Assembly (NCBI GenBank): GCA_040112665.1
Contig: CP157796.1
Location: 1,180,813 to 1,244,812, forward strand
Origin: Oceanicaulis sp.
GTDB lineage: Bacteria > Pseudomonadota > Alphaproteobacteria > Caulobacterales > Maricaulaceae
Length of the DNA: 64,000 nucleotides
Reading direction: 5' to 3'
Shown here piece after piece: positions 43,719 through 53,293 of this stretch. The notes beneath the pieces are model-generated. The model had not been told where the DNA came from. It was given only the letters and a program-made list of their open reading frames with translations, and ran no database searches. A program made the translations under genes and the position numbers. Every line of letters starts with the position of its first letter. Within the stretch, counting starts at the first letter, position 1.

Positions 43719-45021
43719 ACTCAAGCCGCGAGAGCGCGACGCGATTGTGCAGGCCTTACGAGCCGGCGTGGTGCCAAAGCTCGGGTTGCGCCACATCCAG
43801 GTTGGTCGAGCCCGGGAGATTGGAGAACTGGTCAAGGATATCGACCGTGTCGCTGATGGCGGTTCAGCCATTCGCTTCATCATCGGCGAGTACGGGTCCG
43901 GCAAGACCTTCTTTATGAACCTCGTGCGCCTGATTGCGCTTGAGAAGGGCATGGTGGCGATGTTCGCTGATCTCGCGCCTGATCGCAGAATTTACGCGAC
44001 GGGGGGACAAGCGCGAGGCCTTTATGCGGAGATGGCCCGGAACCTTTCAACTCGCACTAAGCCCGACGGTGGCGCGCTCGCTAGCGTGGTTGAGCGCTTC
44101 GTCTCGCAAGCGCAACGAGCCGCAGAAGAACAAGGCGTGCCGACCGGGACGATTATCAGGGAGCGTCTCGGCCATTTTGAGGAACTCACGGGCGGCTTCG
44201 AATTCTCCGAAGTAGTCCGCCGATACTGGGAAGGCCATGAGACCGGAGATGCGGATCTGACCTCGGCGGCGCTCAGGTGGCTTCGCGGCGAATATGCTAC
44301 GCGAACCGATGCTCGGCAGGCACTGGGCGTCAGGACCATTATCGACGACGCCAACGTCTATGATCATCTAAAGCTGCTGTCGGCCTTCGTTCGTGAGGCA
44401 GGATATGCCGGCCTGTTGGTCGGTCTGGATGAGATGGTAAACCTCTTCAAGCTTCCCTCCTCCCAGGCACGGAATGCGAACTACGAGCAAATTCTGCGAA
44501 TCCTGAACGATGTGCTTCAGGGGAGCGCAGAGCACATCGGCTTCGTGATGGGAGGCACGCCAGAGTTCCTCATGAACACGCGGCGCGGCCTTTACAGCTA
44601 CGAGGCGCTCCAGACGCGGCTGGCGGAGAATACCTTCGCCCGTGATGGTTTGGTCGATCTCTCCGGTCCGGTGATACGGCTGGCCAGTCTCACGCCAGAG
44701 GACTTATTTGTCCTTCTGAGCAACATACGTGCGGTAATGCAGGATGAGGCAAGCGCGCTACCAGACGAGGCGCTTGAGGCCTTCATGTCTCACTGCTCCG
44801 ATCGCATTGGTGAGGCTTATTTCCGTACGCCTCGCAATACGGTCACCGCATTTGTGAACCTGATTTCCGTGCTTCAACAGAACGAAAACACCGCCTGGCA
44901 CGAGTTGATTGAAGCGGTGGAGGTTGCCCCTGATCAAGCTGACGACATCTCGGATTTGGATGGGCAGAGCGAGACGCCAAGAGACGCCAGTGGCGATACA
45001 CTGACCAGCTTCCGGCTTTGA
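43711..45021 (+). CDS. sngB: BrxD/DUF2791-type P-loop ATPase (SngB-like)
   Basis: A 436-residue ATPase. Walker A is GEYGSGKTFF (about residue 55) and Walker B is LLVGLDEMVNL (about 240). The family reads RAREIGELVKDIDRVADGGS before Walker A and QILRILNDVLQG, IGFVMGGTPEFL after Walker B. This is the BREX BrxC/BrxD-like ATP-binding family, also used as SngB. It sits between the TerB protein and the helicase. The ATG at 43711 lies inside the end of the sngA-like gene; the longer reading from 43645 lies wholly within that gene. Confidence 0.82.
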   Translation: MSKLKPRERDAIVQALRAGVVPKLGLRHIQVGRAREIGELVKDIDRVADGGSAIRFIIGEYGSGKTFFMNLVRLIALEKGMVAMFADLAPDRRIYATGGQARGLYAEMARNLSTRTKPDGGALASVVERFVSQAQRAAEEQGVPTGTIIRERLGHFEELTGGFEFSEVVRRYWEGHETGDADLTSAALRWLRGEYATRTDARQALGVRTIIDDANVYDHLKLLSAFVREAGYAGLLVGLDEMVNLFKLPSSQARNANYEQILRILNDVLQGSAEHIGFVMGGTPEFLMNTRRGLYSYEALQTRLAENTFARDGLVDLSGPVIRLASLTPEDLFVLLSNIRAVMQDEASALPDEALEAFMSHCSDRIGEAYFRTPRNTVTAFVNLISVLQQNENTAWHELIEAVEVAPDQADDISDLDGQSETPRDASGDTLTSFRL

Positions 45022-45031
45022 GATCGATAGG

Positions 45032-47215
45032 GTGAGCGCCGCATTCCAAAAGCTTGCCCGGCCGGTCCAGAAATGGATTCGAAGCAAAGGCTGGCGCGAG
45101 CTCCGTCCGATACAGGCGGAAGCAATCCATCTGATTGCGGACTCACCTGCTGATCTCATCATCGCCGCCAGCACGGCCGGAGGGAAGACGGAAGCGGCGT
45201 TCCTGCCGCTGATCTCGCAAATTCTCGAGGCGCCACCGGCAAAATCAGGGTTCGACCTCGTCTATGTCGGTCCATTGAAGGCGCTGATCACTGATCAGGC
45301 GGAACGTTTGAAGGACATCTGCCGCGAGATCGAGTTGCCAATCGTCCCTTGGCACGGCGACGTCTCAGCTCAGGTCAAAGCGCGCGCTCGGAAGAACCCG
45401 CGTGGCATCCTACTCATCACACCTGAGTCGCTCGAAGCAATGTTCGTCCGTCGCGGGCTGGAAATTCCGGGACTTTTCGGCGCGGCACGAGCGATTGTGA
45501 TCGATGAACTCCACACCGTGCTCGACAGCGAGCGTGGAGTTCAGCTTCGGTCCCTACTCGCTCGAATGGAGCTTGCCCTAGGTAGACGCATTCGAAGAGT
45601 TGGCCTCTCCGCAACTCTCGGCGACATGAAGCTCGCGTGCGCATACCTGAGGCCTGATGCGCCCGACGGGGTGAAGCTGGTCAATGCGGAGGGAGGCGAG
45701 TCCGAACTTAAATTGCAAGTTCGAGGCTATGTTCAAGGCGACCAAACTGGCGGGCCGGAGGCCACCGCGCAGGAAATCGCCGCCCACCTCTTCGCTAATC
45801 TTCGCGGCAGCGACAATCTCGTGTTCGCCGGCTCGCGGCATTCGGTCGAACTCTACGCAGACAAGCTTCGAGAGATTTCTGAATCTGAGCGCCTGCCTCA
45901 AGAGTTCTACCCACACCATGCCAGCCTCTCCCGCGACCACCGAACCTTTGTTGAGCAACGTCTGAAGAACCCGGGCCAGCCGACGACTGCGGTGTGCACC
46001 TCCACCCTGGAGCTCGGAATCGACATTGGCGACGTCACATGCGTCGCTCAGATCGGCGCACCCTTTAGCGTGGCGGCTCTTAGGCAGCGGTTGGGTCGAT
46101 CAGGCCGCCGCGAAGGTCAGGCAGCTGTTCTGCGCCAATACTGCGTAGAAGAAGGCCTAACGCCAAAGAGTGCCTACGTCGATCGACTTCGCCTTGGTTT
46201 GGTTCGCTCCATCGCGATGATCGAGCTGTTGCTTGAGGGGTGGTGTGAGCCACCGCGGCGCGAGGCCCTTCACCTCTCGACTTTGGTTCATCAGATCCTG
46301 TCTGTGATCGCGCAACGAGGTGGCGCCTCTGCTGAACGCCTGTTCCTGACGCTCTGCGAGGCCGGCCCATTTAAGCAGGTCTCGCAATCCATCTTCCTCG
46401 ACGTTGTTCGGTCCCTGGGAAATCAGGACCATCAACTGATTGAACAAGACCGCTCAGGGCTGCTTCACCTGGGACGAGGCGGCGAACGGCTGGTCGAGCA
46501 CTATTCCTTCTACGCCGTCTTTCAGACGCCGGAGGAGTACCGGCTTATATGCGCGGGCAACGAGCTGGGAACACTACCCATATTGAACGTGCTCGCTCCG
46601 AAAATGCTGGTCATTTTCTCCGGGCGCCGCTGGACCGTTGAAGATGTCGACGACCGCGACAAGGTCATCGTCGTCTCCCCAGGCAAAGGAGGAGTGCCGC
46701 CCAAATTCGGTGGCGATCCGGGTGACATTCACGACCGGGTCATCCAACGCATGTTCGAGCTCCTGACGGGCGACAAGCTTCCCACCTACCTGGATGTGGG
46801 CGCGCGGGATATGCTCGCAGAAGCGAGACGAGAGTATAAGCTGTTAGGGTTTGCCAACACTTCGATCGTGATGTTCAGCGAACGCACGGCAGCGATTGCG
46901 ACCCGCTCTGGAACCGTAAGATCGAACACCTTTGCACTCGCGCTTCGTGCCATAGGCTACGAGGTCGAGGTCTACGATGGCTTCCTTACGATCGCGTCGG
47001 ATGGCGGGCTTGTCGAGCTCATAGCTGACCTTGGGAGAGTCGAGGCCGGCGAAAAAATCCAGCTCTTCAGCAATGAAACGAACCTGATCTTTGAGAAATT
47101 CCACCCATACCTAACGCGTCCCTTGCTGGAAATGGACGCACTTGCCTCGAAGCTGGATATGGTCGCACTTCCAGGGATCGCCAGGTCGGTTCTTGAGCGG
47201 GCGAACCGAGGCTGA
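45032..47215 (+). CDS. sngC: superfamily 2 DEAD/DEAH helicase (SngC/BrxHI-like)
   Basis: A 727-residue Lhr/BrxHI-like helicase. Motif Q region RPIQAEAIHLI, motif I ASTAGGKTEAA, motif II IDELH, motif III SATLGD, motif V STLELGIDIGDV and motif VI RQRLGRSGRR are all visible. A C-terminal domain of about 330 residues follows. The start codon is GTG, ten bases after the ATPase gene. Helicase, ATPase and TerB protein together form the Shango-type unit, which likely acts on invading DNA. Confidence 0.85.
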   Translation: MSAAFQKLARPVQKWIRSKGWRELRPIQAEAIHLIADSPADLIIAASTAGGKTEAAFLPLISQILEAPPAKSGFDLVYVGPLKALITDQAERLKDICREIELPIVPWHGDVSAQVKARARKNPRGILLITPESLEAMFVRRGLEIPGLFGAARAIVIDELHTVLDSERGVQLRSLLARMELALGRRIRRVGLSATLGDMKLACAYLRPDAPDGVKLVNAEGGESELKLQVRGYVQGDQTGGPEATAQEIAAHLFANLRGSDNLVFAGSRHSVELYADKLREISESERLPQEFYPHHASLSRDHRTFVEQRLKNPGQPTTAVCTSTLELGIDIGDVTCVAQIGAPFSVAALRQRLGRSGRREGQAAVLRQYCVEEGLTPKSAYVDRLRLGLVRSIAMIELLLEGWCEPPRREALHLSTLVHQILSVIAQRGGASAERLFLTLCEAGPFKQVSQSIFLDVVRSLGNQDHQLIEQDRSGLLHLGRGGERLVEHYSFYAVFQTPEEYRLICAGNELGTLPILNVLAPKMLVIFSGRRWTVEDVDDRDKVIVVSPGKGGVPPKFGGDPGDIHDRVIQRMFELLTGDKLPTYLDVGARDMLAEARREYKLLGFANTSIVMFSERTAAIATRSGTVRSNTFALALRAIGYEVEVYDGFLTIASDGGLVELIADLGRVEAGEKIQLFSNETNLIFEKFHPYLTRPLLEMDALASKLDMVALPGIARSVLERANRG

Positions 47216-47384
47216 GAACCCATTTCTTGTCAGGTAGGGATTTAGGGTGAGCGCACCGGCGGGGCGCAATAGAACTTGTGGGCGGCGCGGGGCGCAGCTC
47301 ACTTCACGCCCAAAAACACGGAGCCACGCCAAGATAATTTATAATCCGATCGCGGGTTAAATGATTAATCATGTTGAATTGAAC

Positions 47385-48179
47385 TCAAATTTCTGTCGCT
47401 TCGGTTCTTACCTTTTCAAGCCGCGATCCAGGAAGATCTAAACCCCAACGTCTATCGATATAGAACTCCATTGCTTTTCTCACTTTTATTTCAAGTAATT
47501 CATCTCTGAAACCATATTCTCTTCGAACGACCGCAGCTTGCGCAGGACTCAGGTGCGCGCTTGGGCGAAGCCAGATAACGCTAATTGTGTGCCATTCAAC
47601 GTCAAATGGTAATTGAGTATCTGTTTCATCGGTTTGATACTCACTCTCCGGTTCGACGCGCGCGGGATGGAAGTTCCGGTATTCACGGCGTTTGAAGCTG
47701 TATGCCCGAAAGTGAATGGCCTCGCCATCGAATATGAAGCGCGTCGGGGCGACCCATTGCGGCGCGGTTTCCCCCGAACTCATCGACGTATAGGCGATCC
47801 TGATTCGTCGTTGGTTCGAGATGGCGTTGTAGAGAGCGGTCGCGACGCAGGGATCCAGCCACTTCTTCGCGCGAGGCAGCGATGCCGGCATCGCATCAGC
47901 AGGGCTCGTGTCCAGCACGCCAAAAACGTCCAGCATAGAGGGAGATGCTATCGGCACATGTTCCGGCGAGGCCACATAAGCCTTCAAGTGCGCGTCATAT
48001 TGCGGTGCATTATGAGCGATCAACGACAAGTATGCCCGAAAGTCATTGGCGGCTTGCGCATTCGAGATTCCGAACCGATCGACTAGATCGCGTCGCCTGG
48101 CAACGCCTCGCCAGGTGAAGCACCTATCGAGAAACAGTAGGCGCTGTCGCTGAGCATGCTTCAGGTTGTCAATCGCCAT
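47385..48179 (-). CDS. WYL-domain transcription regulator (BrxR/CapW-like)
   Basis: A 264-residue regulator. The N-terminal winged helix reads RQRLLFLDRCFTWRGVARRR, then FGISNAQAANDFRAYLSL. The central WYL domain is ISNQRRIRIAYTSMSSGETA (in parts), with FDGEAIHFRAYSFKRREYRNF. A C-terminal part with SPAQAAVVRREYGF follows. This three-part layout and length match BrxR and CapW, repressors of BREX and CBASS defence loci. It lies between the Shango genes and the divergent SbcD gene. I use the ATG at 48179 with GGGGG upstream; the ORF is open to 48269 but would overlap sbcD. Confidence 0.8.
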   Translation of the reverse strand: MAIDNLKHAQRQRLLFLDRCFTWRGVARRRDLVDRFGISNAQAANDFRAYLSLIAHNAPQYDAHLKAYVASPEHVPIASPSMLDVFGVLDTSPADAMPASLPRAKKWLDPCVATALYNAISNQRRIRIAYTSMSSGETAPQWVAPTRFIFDGEAIHFRAYSFKRREYRNFHPARVEPESEYQTDETDTQLPFDVEWHTISVIWLRPSAHLSPAQAAVVRREYGFRDELLEIKVRKAMEFYIDRRWGLDLPGSRLEKVRTEATEI

Positions 48180-48252
48180 CCGGTTTCCCCCTTGACTCCC
48201 ATTAATTAGTACGGTTAAAAAATATACGTATAAAATCTGTACGGAGCAAGCC
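48180..48252. promoter_or_regulatory. divergent control region between WYL regulator and sbcD
   Basis: This 73-base A/T-rich gap contains the palindrome TATACGTATA and two GTACGG repeats on either side of it, spaced about 25 bases. TTGACT near 48192 followed after 17 bases by TTAAAA could be a promoter toward sbcD. The repeats are plausible binding sites for the adjacent WYL regulator. Confidence 0.5.
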
Positions 48253-49395
48253 ATGAAGCTGCTGCACACCTCCGACCTGCATCTCGGTCGTCAGTTCAAC
48301 GGGATATCCCTTGAGGAGGATCACGCAGCGGTTCTCGACCAGATCGTCGAGGCGGTGAGCGCGAATAGCGTCGATGCGCTAATTATCGCCGGCGATGTCT
48401 TCGACCGGGCGTCGCCGCCTCAAAGTGCGGTGCGGCAGTTCAACGGATTTCTCCAGCGAATCAAAACCAAGACGGACGCCGCCGTCGCCATGATCGCGGG
48501 CAATCACGATTCAGGGGACCGTATCGATTTGTCAGCCATCGCGGCGGATCGCTCGCGCTGGCTCATCCGCGGTGCGATCAGTGCTGAGGAGGCACCGCTT
48601 CTGCTCTCAGACCTGCATGGCACGGTTGCGATCTCGGCGCTGCCTTTCGCATACGAGTATGCGGCGCGCGATTGCTTCGAGAGCGAGGCCATTGATACGC
48701 CCGAGGATGTATTGGTAGCGCAGGTCGCAGCCGCCCGCACCGAGGTTCCGGAAGGTGCGCGGTGGGTCATCGTCGCGCACGCCTTCGTCACGGGTGGCTC
48801 GGTCAGCGAAAGCGAGCGATCTCTGACGCGGGTTGGCGGTATCGAAACCGTCAGGGCCTCCGCTTTTGACGGGGCGCACTATGTCGCTCTCGGGCATCTC
48901 CATCGTCCCCAGTCGGTGGGCGCGGAACATATTCGTTATTCCGGCTCGCCTCTCGCCTTCGGCTTCGACGAAGCCGACTCGGAAAAGTCGATGAGCCTGA
49001 TCGAGATGGATGCGGTCGGTCAGGTTTCGGTCGAGGTCCTCCGGTTCAAGCCGGTCAGGCGTGCCCGGGTTCTCCGCGGCAAACATGCAGAACTCATGCT
49101 CTCCGATCCGTCGAGCGATTTCATCAAAGCGGAGCTGACTGATGATGCCCCTGTCATTGACGGTATGAAGCGCCTGAGAGACGTTTTTCCGAACGCCTGC
49201 GAGCTGGTCTATGTTCGCAATCATCGCCCGCTTGAGACGAAACCTGCGGAGGAGTCAACTGTCACTGCAGCCGAGCCAGTGGACGTGGTCCGAAACTTCC
49301 TCGGCGAAGTCGGCCTGAGGGACATTACCGACACCGAACAGGACGTTGTTGCGGCTTCCCTCACGCGCTTGCGGCAGAGGGAGGATGCGGAATGA
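48253..49395 (+). CDS. sbcD: SbcD-like nuclease subunit
   Basis: A 380-residue metallophosphoesterase. The catalytic motifs are TSDLHLG (about 6-12), IAGDVFDRA (about 48), MIAGNHDSG (about 80), VAHAF (about 175) and GHLHRP (about 213). They define the Mre11/SbcD exonuclease family. It pairs with the SbcC gene through an ATGA overlap. The pair would cut DNA ends and hairpins. Placement next to a defence regulator and the Shango-type genes suggests a defence copy rather than the housekeeping one. Confidence 0.9.
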   Translation: MKLLHTSDLHLGRQFNGISLEEDHAAVLDQIVEAVSANSVDALIIAGDVFDRASPPQSAVRQFNGFLQRIKTKTDAAVAMIAGNHDSGDRIDLSAIAADRSRWLIRGAISAEEAPLLLSDLHGTVAISALPFAYEYAARDCFESEAIDTPEDVLVAQVAAARTEVPEGARWVIVAHAFVTGGSVSESERSLTRVGGIETVRASAFDGAHYVALGHLHRPQSVGAEHIRYSGSPLAFGFDEADSEKSMSLIEMDAVGQVSVEVLRFKPVRRARVLRGKHAELMLSDPSSDFIKAELTDDAPVIDGMKRLRDVFPNACELVYVRNHRPLETKPAEESTVTAAEPVDVVRNFLGEVGLRDITDTEQDVVAASLTRLRQREDAE

Positions 49396-52300
49396 GACCC
49401 GTCCGACTCACACTCCAGGCCTTCGGTCCCTATGCGAACAGGGAGATCATCGATTTTCGCAACGCCGTTGAAGCGGGCCTGTTTGGCATCTACGGCCAGA
49501 CTGGCTCGGGCAAATCCACAATCTTCAGTGGAATTACCTTCGCGCTGTTCGGCGAGGCGTCGAAGTCGGAACAGGAGCGTACTTCCCTTCGCTCGGACCA
49601 TGCGGCGGCCGACCTCCTTACGGAAGTCGAATTCGTCTTCGACGTGGGCGAGCGGCGCTTCGTGGTGGTTCGCCAACCGGACCAAATGCGCCCGAAACAG
49701 CGAGGCGAAGGAGAAACCAGGACCGCTCATGAAGCCTATCTGTTCGAGGCCACAGGGCTATCCCTTGATGAGATCACCGGTGAGAAGCGCGGCAAGATCA
49801 TTGCGGAAAGGAAGGTCCGCGATGTCGATGCTGCGGTTTCGGAGCTGCTCGGTTACGGCGCAGAACAGTTCCGACAAATCGTTTTGCTTCCGCAAGGCCG
49901 GTTTGAAAAGTTTCTGTCCGCCAAAACCAATGAACGTGTGACGATCCTGCGGGACCTGTTCGACGTCTCGCTCTATCAGGCCCTGATGGCTGACCTGAAG
50001 GACAAGGCCGTTGAGGCCGAGCGGCAGGTGCGCGACGAGCGGGCGGTCTGCGCCGGGCGGCTTAGGGCCGAAGGGTTTGAGAGCACGGACGCCCTGCTCG
50101 AAGGTATAAACGCAGCTCAAGCCGCGGTTCTGGACCGATCAACCGTTGAGGCCGACGCAAAGAGACAAGCGCAAACAGCCGAGACCGCGTTTCGGTCTGC
50201 TGAAGCGGTTGAGGCCAAATTCGTGGCATCGGAACAGGCGCAGGCGAAGCTCACCGTCCTGATGGGTCGCAAGGCGGAGTTCGCCGCCATCTCAACTCGG
50301 GTAAAGCAAGCGGAGCGCGCCCGGCTGATTGTGGATATAGAAGCCCAGCAAAGCGCCGCGCGGCAAGACGTTCAGGAGGCCGACAAAAAACTCGCTGCCG
50401 CCAAGGAAGCGGCGAAAGAAGCCCAACAAAACGTCAAAGACGCCACCGAGGCCCTGGCAAGAGAAGAGGCCAGAGCGCCTGAGATGGAAGCCGCGCGCAA
50501 ACGCAAGGATGATCTTGAGCGATTTGTGGAGGTTCTTGAGGCGGCTTCAGCCAGCGCCGAAGCGGTGGAGGCAGCGCTCGAAGCGCAGCGGATCGCCGAG
50601 GCGGCATTGGAGAAGAGCAATGATCGGCTTGACCAATTGCGCAATACCCGCACACGGCGCACCAACTCGCTCAAGTCCGCCCGGAGCGCTGAGAGCACAC
50701 GCGGTGAGCTTATCAAAGCGCAAACGCATCTTCTAACCCAGAAGAAAGCTGCCGAGGATTATGCGAGAGCAGAAGCTAACGTCCGGTCGGCGAGAGCGGT
50801 ATTCAAAAAAGAAAGCGTAGCATCCGTTGAGGCGCTAGAGCGCGAAGCTGAGGCGCGCACCGCCTATGCAGCGGCGGAGCAGGCCCTGGCCGCCGCGCAA
50901 GCTCTGCATCTCGCCACCAAGCTGGAAAACGGTACGCCCTGTCCTGTGTGCGGATCGACCGATCATCCGAACCCCGCGACGGGCGATATCGAGAACGCAG
51001 GACGCGATCAGGCTTTCCGCGACGCTCGCGGCCGGCTCGAAAAGGCTGAGCGCGCGGCCCGCGAGGTCGGCGAAAGACTTGCCGGGCAGAAAGCCACGTT
51101 GGAAGCCCGTGAGGAAACCCTCTCGGCGCTTGAGCCGCCGACAGACACACTCGCGGTAATTCTCGATAAAGTGAGACAGACTGAGGCTGACCTCGCAGCG
51201 CTAGGTCCGGCCGTCGATCTTGCGGAGGCCGAGTCCGCAATCGAGGCGCTCGATAAACAGATTGAAACCCAAGAAGCCGAGACCGAACGCCTCCGCGGTG
51301 AGGCGGACACACGCCGCAACGACGCGACAGAGGCCAGAGCGGTCCGTGAAGGAAAACTCGAGGAAGTCCCCGACGCGCTCCGCACACAAAGTGCAGTGAC
51401 GTCGGCAATGGACGAGACGTCACGCATACTCACCGAGTTGGTCGAAGCGAAAGACAAGGCCGAAGCTGTGCTAAAGGCGGCCCGCGAGGCTGCCCTCTCT
51501 ACCGATGCCACGCGCAAGGGCGCTGAAGAGTCGGTTGCAGCCTGCAAAGTCCGCCTCGAAAGATCTGAAGCGACGTTCCGCACGCGTCTATCTGAGCAAG
51601 AGCTCACGGAGGAAGTATACCAGTCTCTCAAACCCGCCATCTCGACGATCGATTCAGACAACGAATCCGTCAGGACGTACGAGACTGAATTGAACGAGGC
51701 GCAGGGTGCCGCAAACGCTGCGGCCTCGGCGATTGGCGATCTGACACGCCCGGAACTTCCCGTGATGAAGGAGGCACATGAAGCCGCCGTTGCCGCCCTG
51801 ACCAAAGCAACGGAAGACCGGATCGCTGCAAGCAACCGCGTCGAGCAGCTGGAAAAGCTGAGGCAAAGTCTCGAAGACACCATGCGCAAATTGGACGAGG
51901 CCGAAGCCGAGTCCGGTCCCCTCCGCAAAATCGCGGCGCTGGCGAACGGCGATAATCCGCTGAACCTCAAGCTCGAAACTTACGCGATCGGGGCCATGTT
52001 CGATCGCGTCCTCGAAGCCGCCAATCTTCGGCTCGGCCCGATGACCTCCTCCCGATACCAACTCGAACGCGACACCGAAGGCGGACGCGGCAGCCGTGGC
52101 CTGGGCGTCCAGGTCTTCGATGTCCATACGGGCAAGTCGCGAGGAACCGACACCCTATCCGGCGGCGAGACGTTCATCGCGGCGCTCGCCCTCGCGCTGG
52201 GTCTCGCTGATGTTGTCGAATCCGCAAGCGGCAAAGTCCGCCTCGATACAATCTTCATCGATGAGGGATTCGGAAGTCTAGACACCGAGAACGGCTCAGG

Positions 52301-52463
52301 CACTCTCGATCAGGTGCTGAACGTCCTGAATAGCCTCGTCAAACAATCGCGCGCCGTAGGCCTGATTTCGCATGTCCCGTTGGTCCAGGAAGCGATTCCG
52401 AATGGCTTCTATGTTCGCAAAGCGCTCACCGGGAGCACTGTTGAAGAAAGAGGTGCGATGTGA
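49392..52463 (+). CDS. sbcC: SbcC-like SMC-type ATPase subunit
   Basis: A 1023-residue protein. Walker A is GQTGSGKST (about 36-44), the zinc hook is CPVCG (about 518) in the middle of two long coiled coils (about 190-510 and 530-830), and the signature TLSGGETFIAALALALGL is at about 920, followed by the Walker B IFIDEGFG. This is the Rad50/SbcC architecture. It works with SbcD. The next small gene starts on its stop codon (TGATG). Confidence 0.92.
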   Translation: MRPVRLTLQAFGPYANREIIDFRNAVEAGLFGIYGQTGSGKSTIFSGITFALFGEASKSEQERTSLRSDHAAADLLTEVEFVFDVGERRFVVVRQPDQMRPKQRGEGETRTAHEAYLFEATGLSLDEITGEKRGKIIAERKVRDVDAAVSELLGYGAEQFRQIVLLPQGRFEKFLSAKTNERVTILRDLFDVSLYQALMADLKDKAVEAERQVRDERAVCAGRLRAEGFESTDALLEGINAAQAAVLDRSTVEADAKRQAQTAETAFRSAEAVEAKFVASEQAQAKLTVLMGRKAEFAAISTRVKQAERARLIVDIEAQQSAARQDVQEADKKLAAAKEAAKEAQQNVKDATEALAREEARAPEMEAARKRKDDLERFVEVLEAASASAEAVEAALEAQRIAEAALEKSNDRLDQLRNTRTRRTNSLKSARSAESTRGELIKAQTHLLTQKKAAEDYARAEANVRSARAVFKKESVASVEALEREAEARTAYAAAEQALAAAQALHLATKLENGTPCPVCGSTDHPNPATGDIENAGRDQAFRDARGRLEKAERAAREVGERLAGQKATLEAREETLSALEPPTDTLAVILDKVRQTEADLAALGPAVDLAEAESAIEALDKQIETQEAETERLRGEADTRRNDATEARAVREGKLEEVPDALRTQSAVTSAMDETSRILTELVEAKDKAEAVLKAAREAALSTDATRKGAEESVAACKVRLERSEATFRTRLSEQELTEEVYQSLKPAISTIDSDNESVRTYETELNEAQGAANAAASAIGDLTRPELPVMKEAHEAAVAALTKATEDRIAASNRVEQLEKLRQSLEDTMRKLDEAEAESGPLRKIAALANGDNPLNLKLETYAIGAMFDRVLEAANLRLGPMTSSRYQLERDTEGGRGSRGLGVQVFDVHTGKSRGTDTLSGGETFIAALALALGLADVVESASGKVRLDTIFIDEGFGSLDTENGSGTLDQVLNVLNSLVKQSRAVGLISHVPLVQEAIPNGFYVRKALTGSTVEERGAM

Positions 52464-52783
52464 TGTCAGCGCGACTTTCTAGAAGAAGCGCCCACACCCG
52501 ACATTTGAAGAACGGAACAGTTGTAAACGTTCGTGAATGTTGGGTGCTACGGAACCATAATCCTACTGATGAGAGTCGCAGCTACCGGCACCCTTGCCCA
52601 CAGTGCGGAGCAGCGATCATTAGTGTCCACATGCCAAACGGCGGATGGGCGCACTTTGAAAGTGAGCGGGGCCTGAGGAGAATTAAGCACCCCTGCATGC
52701 ATGTTGGTGAAGCGATCAGGGGTGGCAGAGATGCCCGTACACCAGATTTATTTAGGGATGATAGCGTTCATGCCAACCTATAA
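52463..52783 (+). CDS. small Cys/His protein coupled to SbcC
   Basis: A 106-residue basic protein. It contains HPCPQCGAAIISVHMPNGG in parts and a later IKHPCMHVG, so two Cys pairs and several His could form one zinc site. The family is not recognised. The ATG at 52463 overlaps the SbcC stop (a GTG at 52460 is also in frame), so it is translated with SbcC and may be a third partner of the nuclease. Confidence 0.5.
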   Translation: MSARLSRRSAHTRHLKNGTVVNVRECWVLRNHNPTDESRSYRHPCPQCGAAIISVHMPNGGWAHFESERGLRRIKHPCMHVGEAIRGGRDARTPDLFRDDSVHANL

Positions 52784-53000
52784 GGACGTCGACAAAGACT
52801 CCGGGATACTGAGTTATGAGTATGGTGCCGACTGGATAACGGTTGAATTTAAAAGCGGCGCATACCGGCACTACAGGTACACTTCCGCCAGCGCTGGCTC
52901 TTTGCACATCTCCCAAATGAAGAAGCTAGCGGATCATGGTGAAAATCTGAACTCCTATATAAATAGGTATGTGTGCAATCTTTACGATAAAAAATGGTAA
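52770..53000 (+). CDS. small KTSC-like domain protein
   Basis: A 76-residue protein with SGILSYEYGADWITVEFKSG, then YRHYRY and YINRYVCNLY. This resembles KTSC domains, which are fused or linked to nucleic-acid enzymes and have the pattern S-x-I-x-S-x-x-Y, V-x-F-x-x-G-x-x-Y. It starts inside the end of the preceding small gene. The longer reading from 52701 lies within that gene, so I prefer the ATG at 52770. Confidence 0.5.
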   Translation: MPTYKDVDKDSGILSYEYGADWITVEFKSGAYRHYRYTSASAGSLHISQMKKLADHGENLNSYINRYVCNLYDKKW

Positions 53001-53293
53001 TGATGCAACTTTTTGGAGCCGGTTGACGCCACTCATAACGCCTCTCACTCAAGCCATGCCTTCAGGCCAGCCCAAGAGAACCGACTCGCTTCTCTGGCAG
53101 TCGGCGCATTAAGCGCCAAGCCGCGATTTCCAATTACGCTGATAGTTCCTTGAAAGCGGAATCGTGATCACGCCTGACCGGAGCCCTGCGTAAGCCTCGC
53201 GCACTATGAGACACCACGGTTACCTAGTCCCGTGCATCGAGCCAGATTTCTTGGAGTTTGTCCAACGTTCAATGGCGCCCAACAAAACCGATA
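53001..53293. other. intergenic region, no gene seen
   Basis: About 290 bases without a supported gene. It includes many short direct and inverted fragments but no clear terminator. It separates the SbcCD unit from a tRNA-like remnant and the XRE/Mrr pair. Confidence 0.35.

Noticed and set aside
47361..47372. Palindrome ATGATTAATCAT between the helicase and WYL genes
   Set aside because: It lies between two gene ends, where no promoter is expected; A/T-rich DNA gives such palindromes easily.
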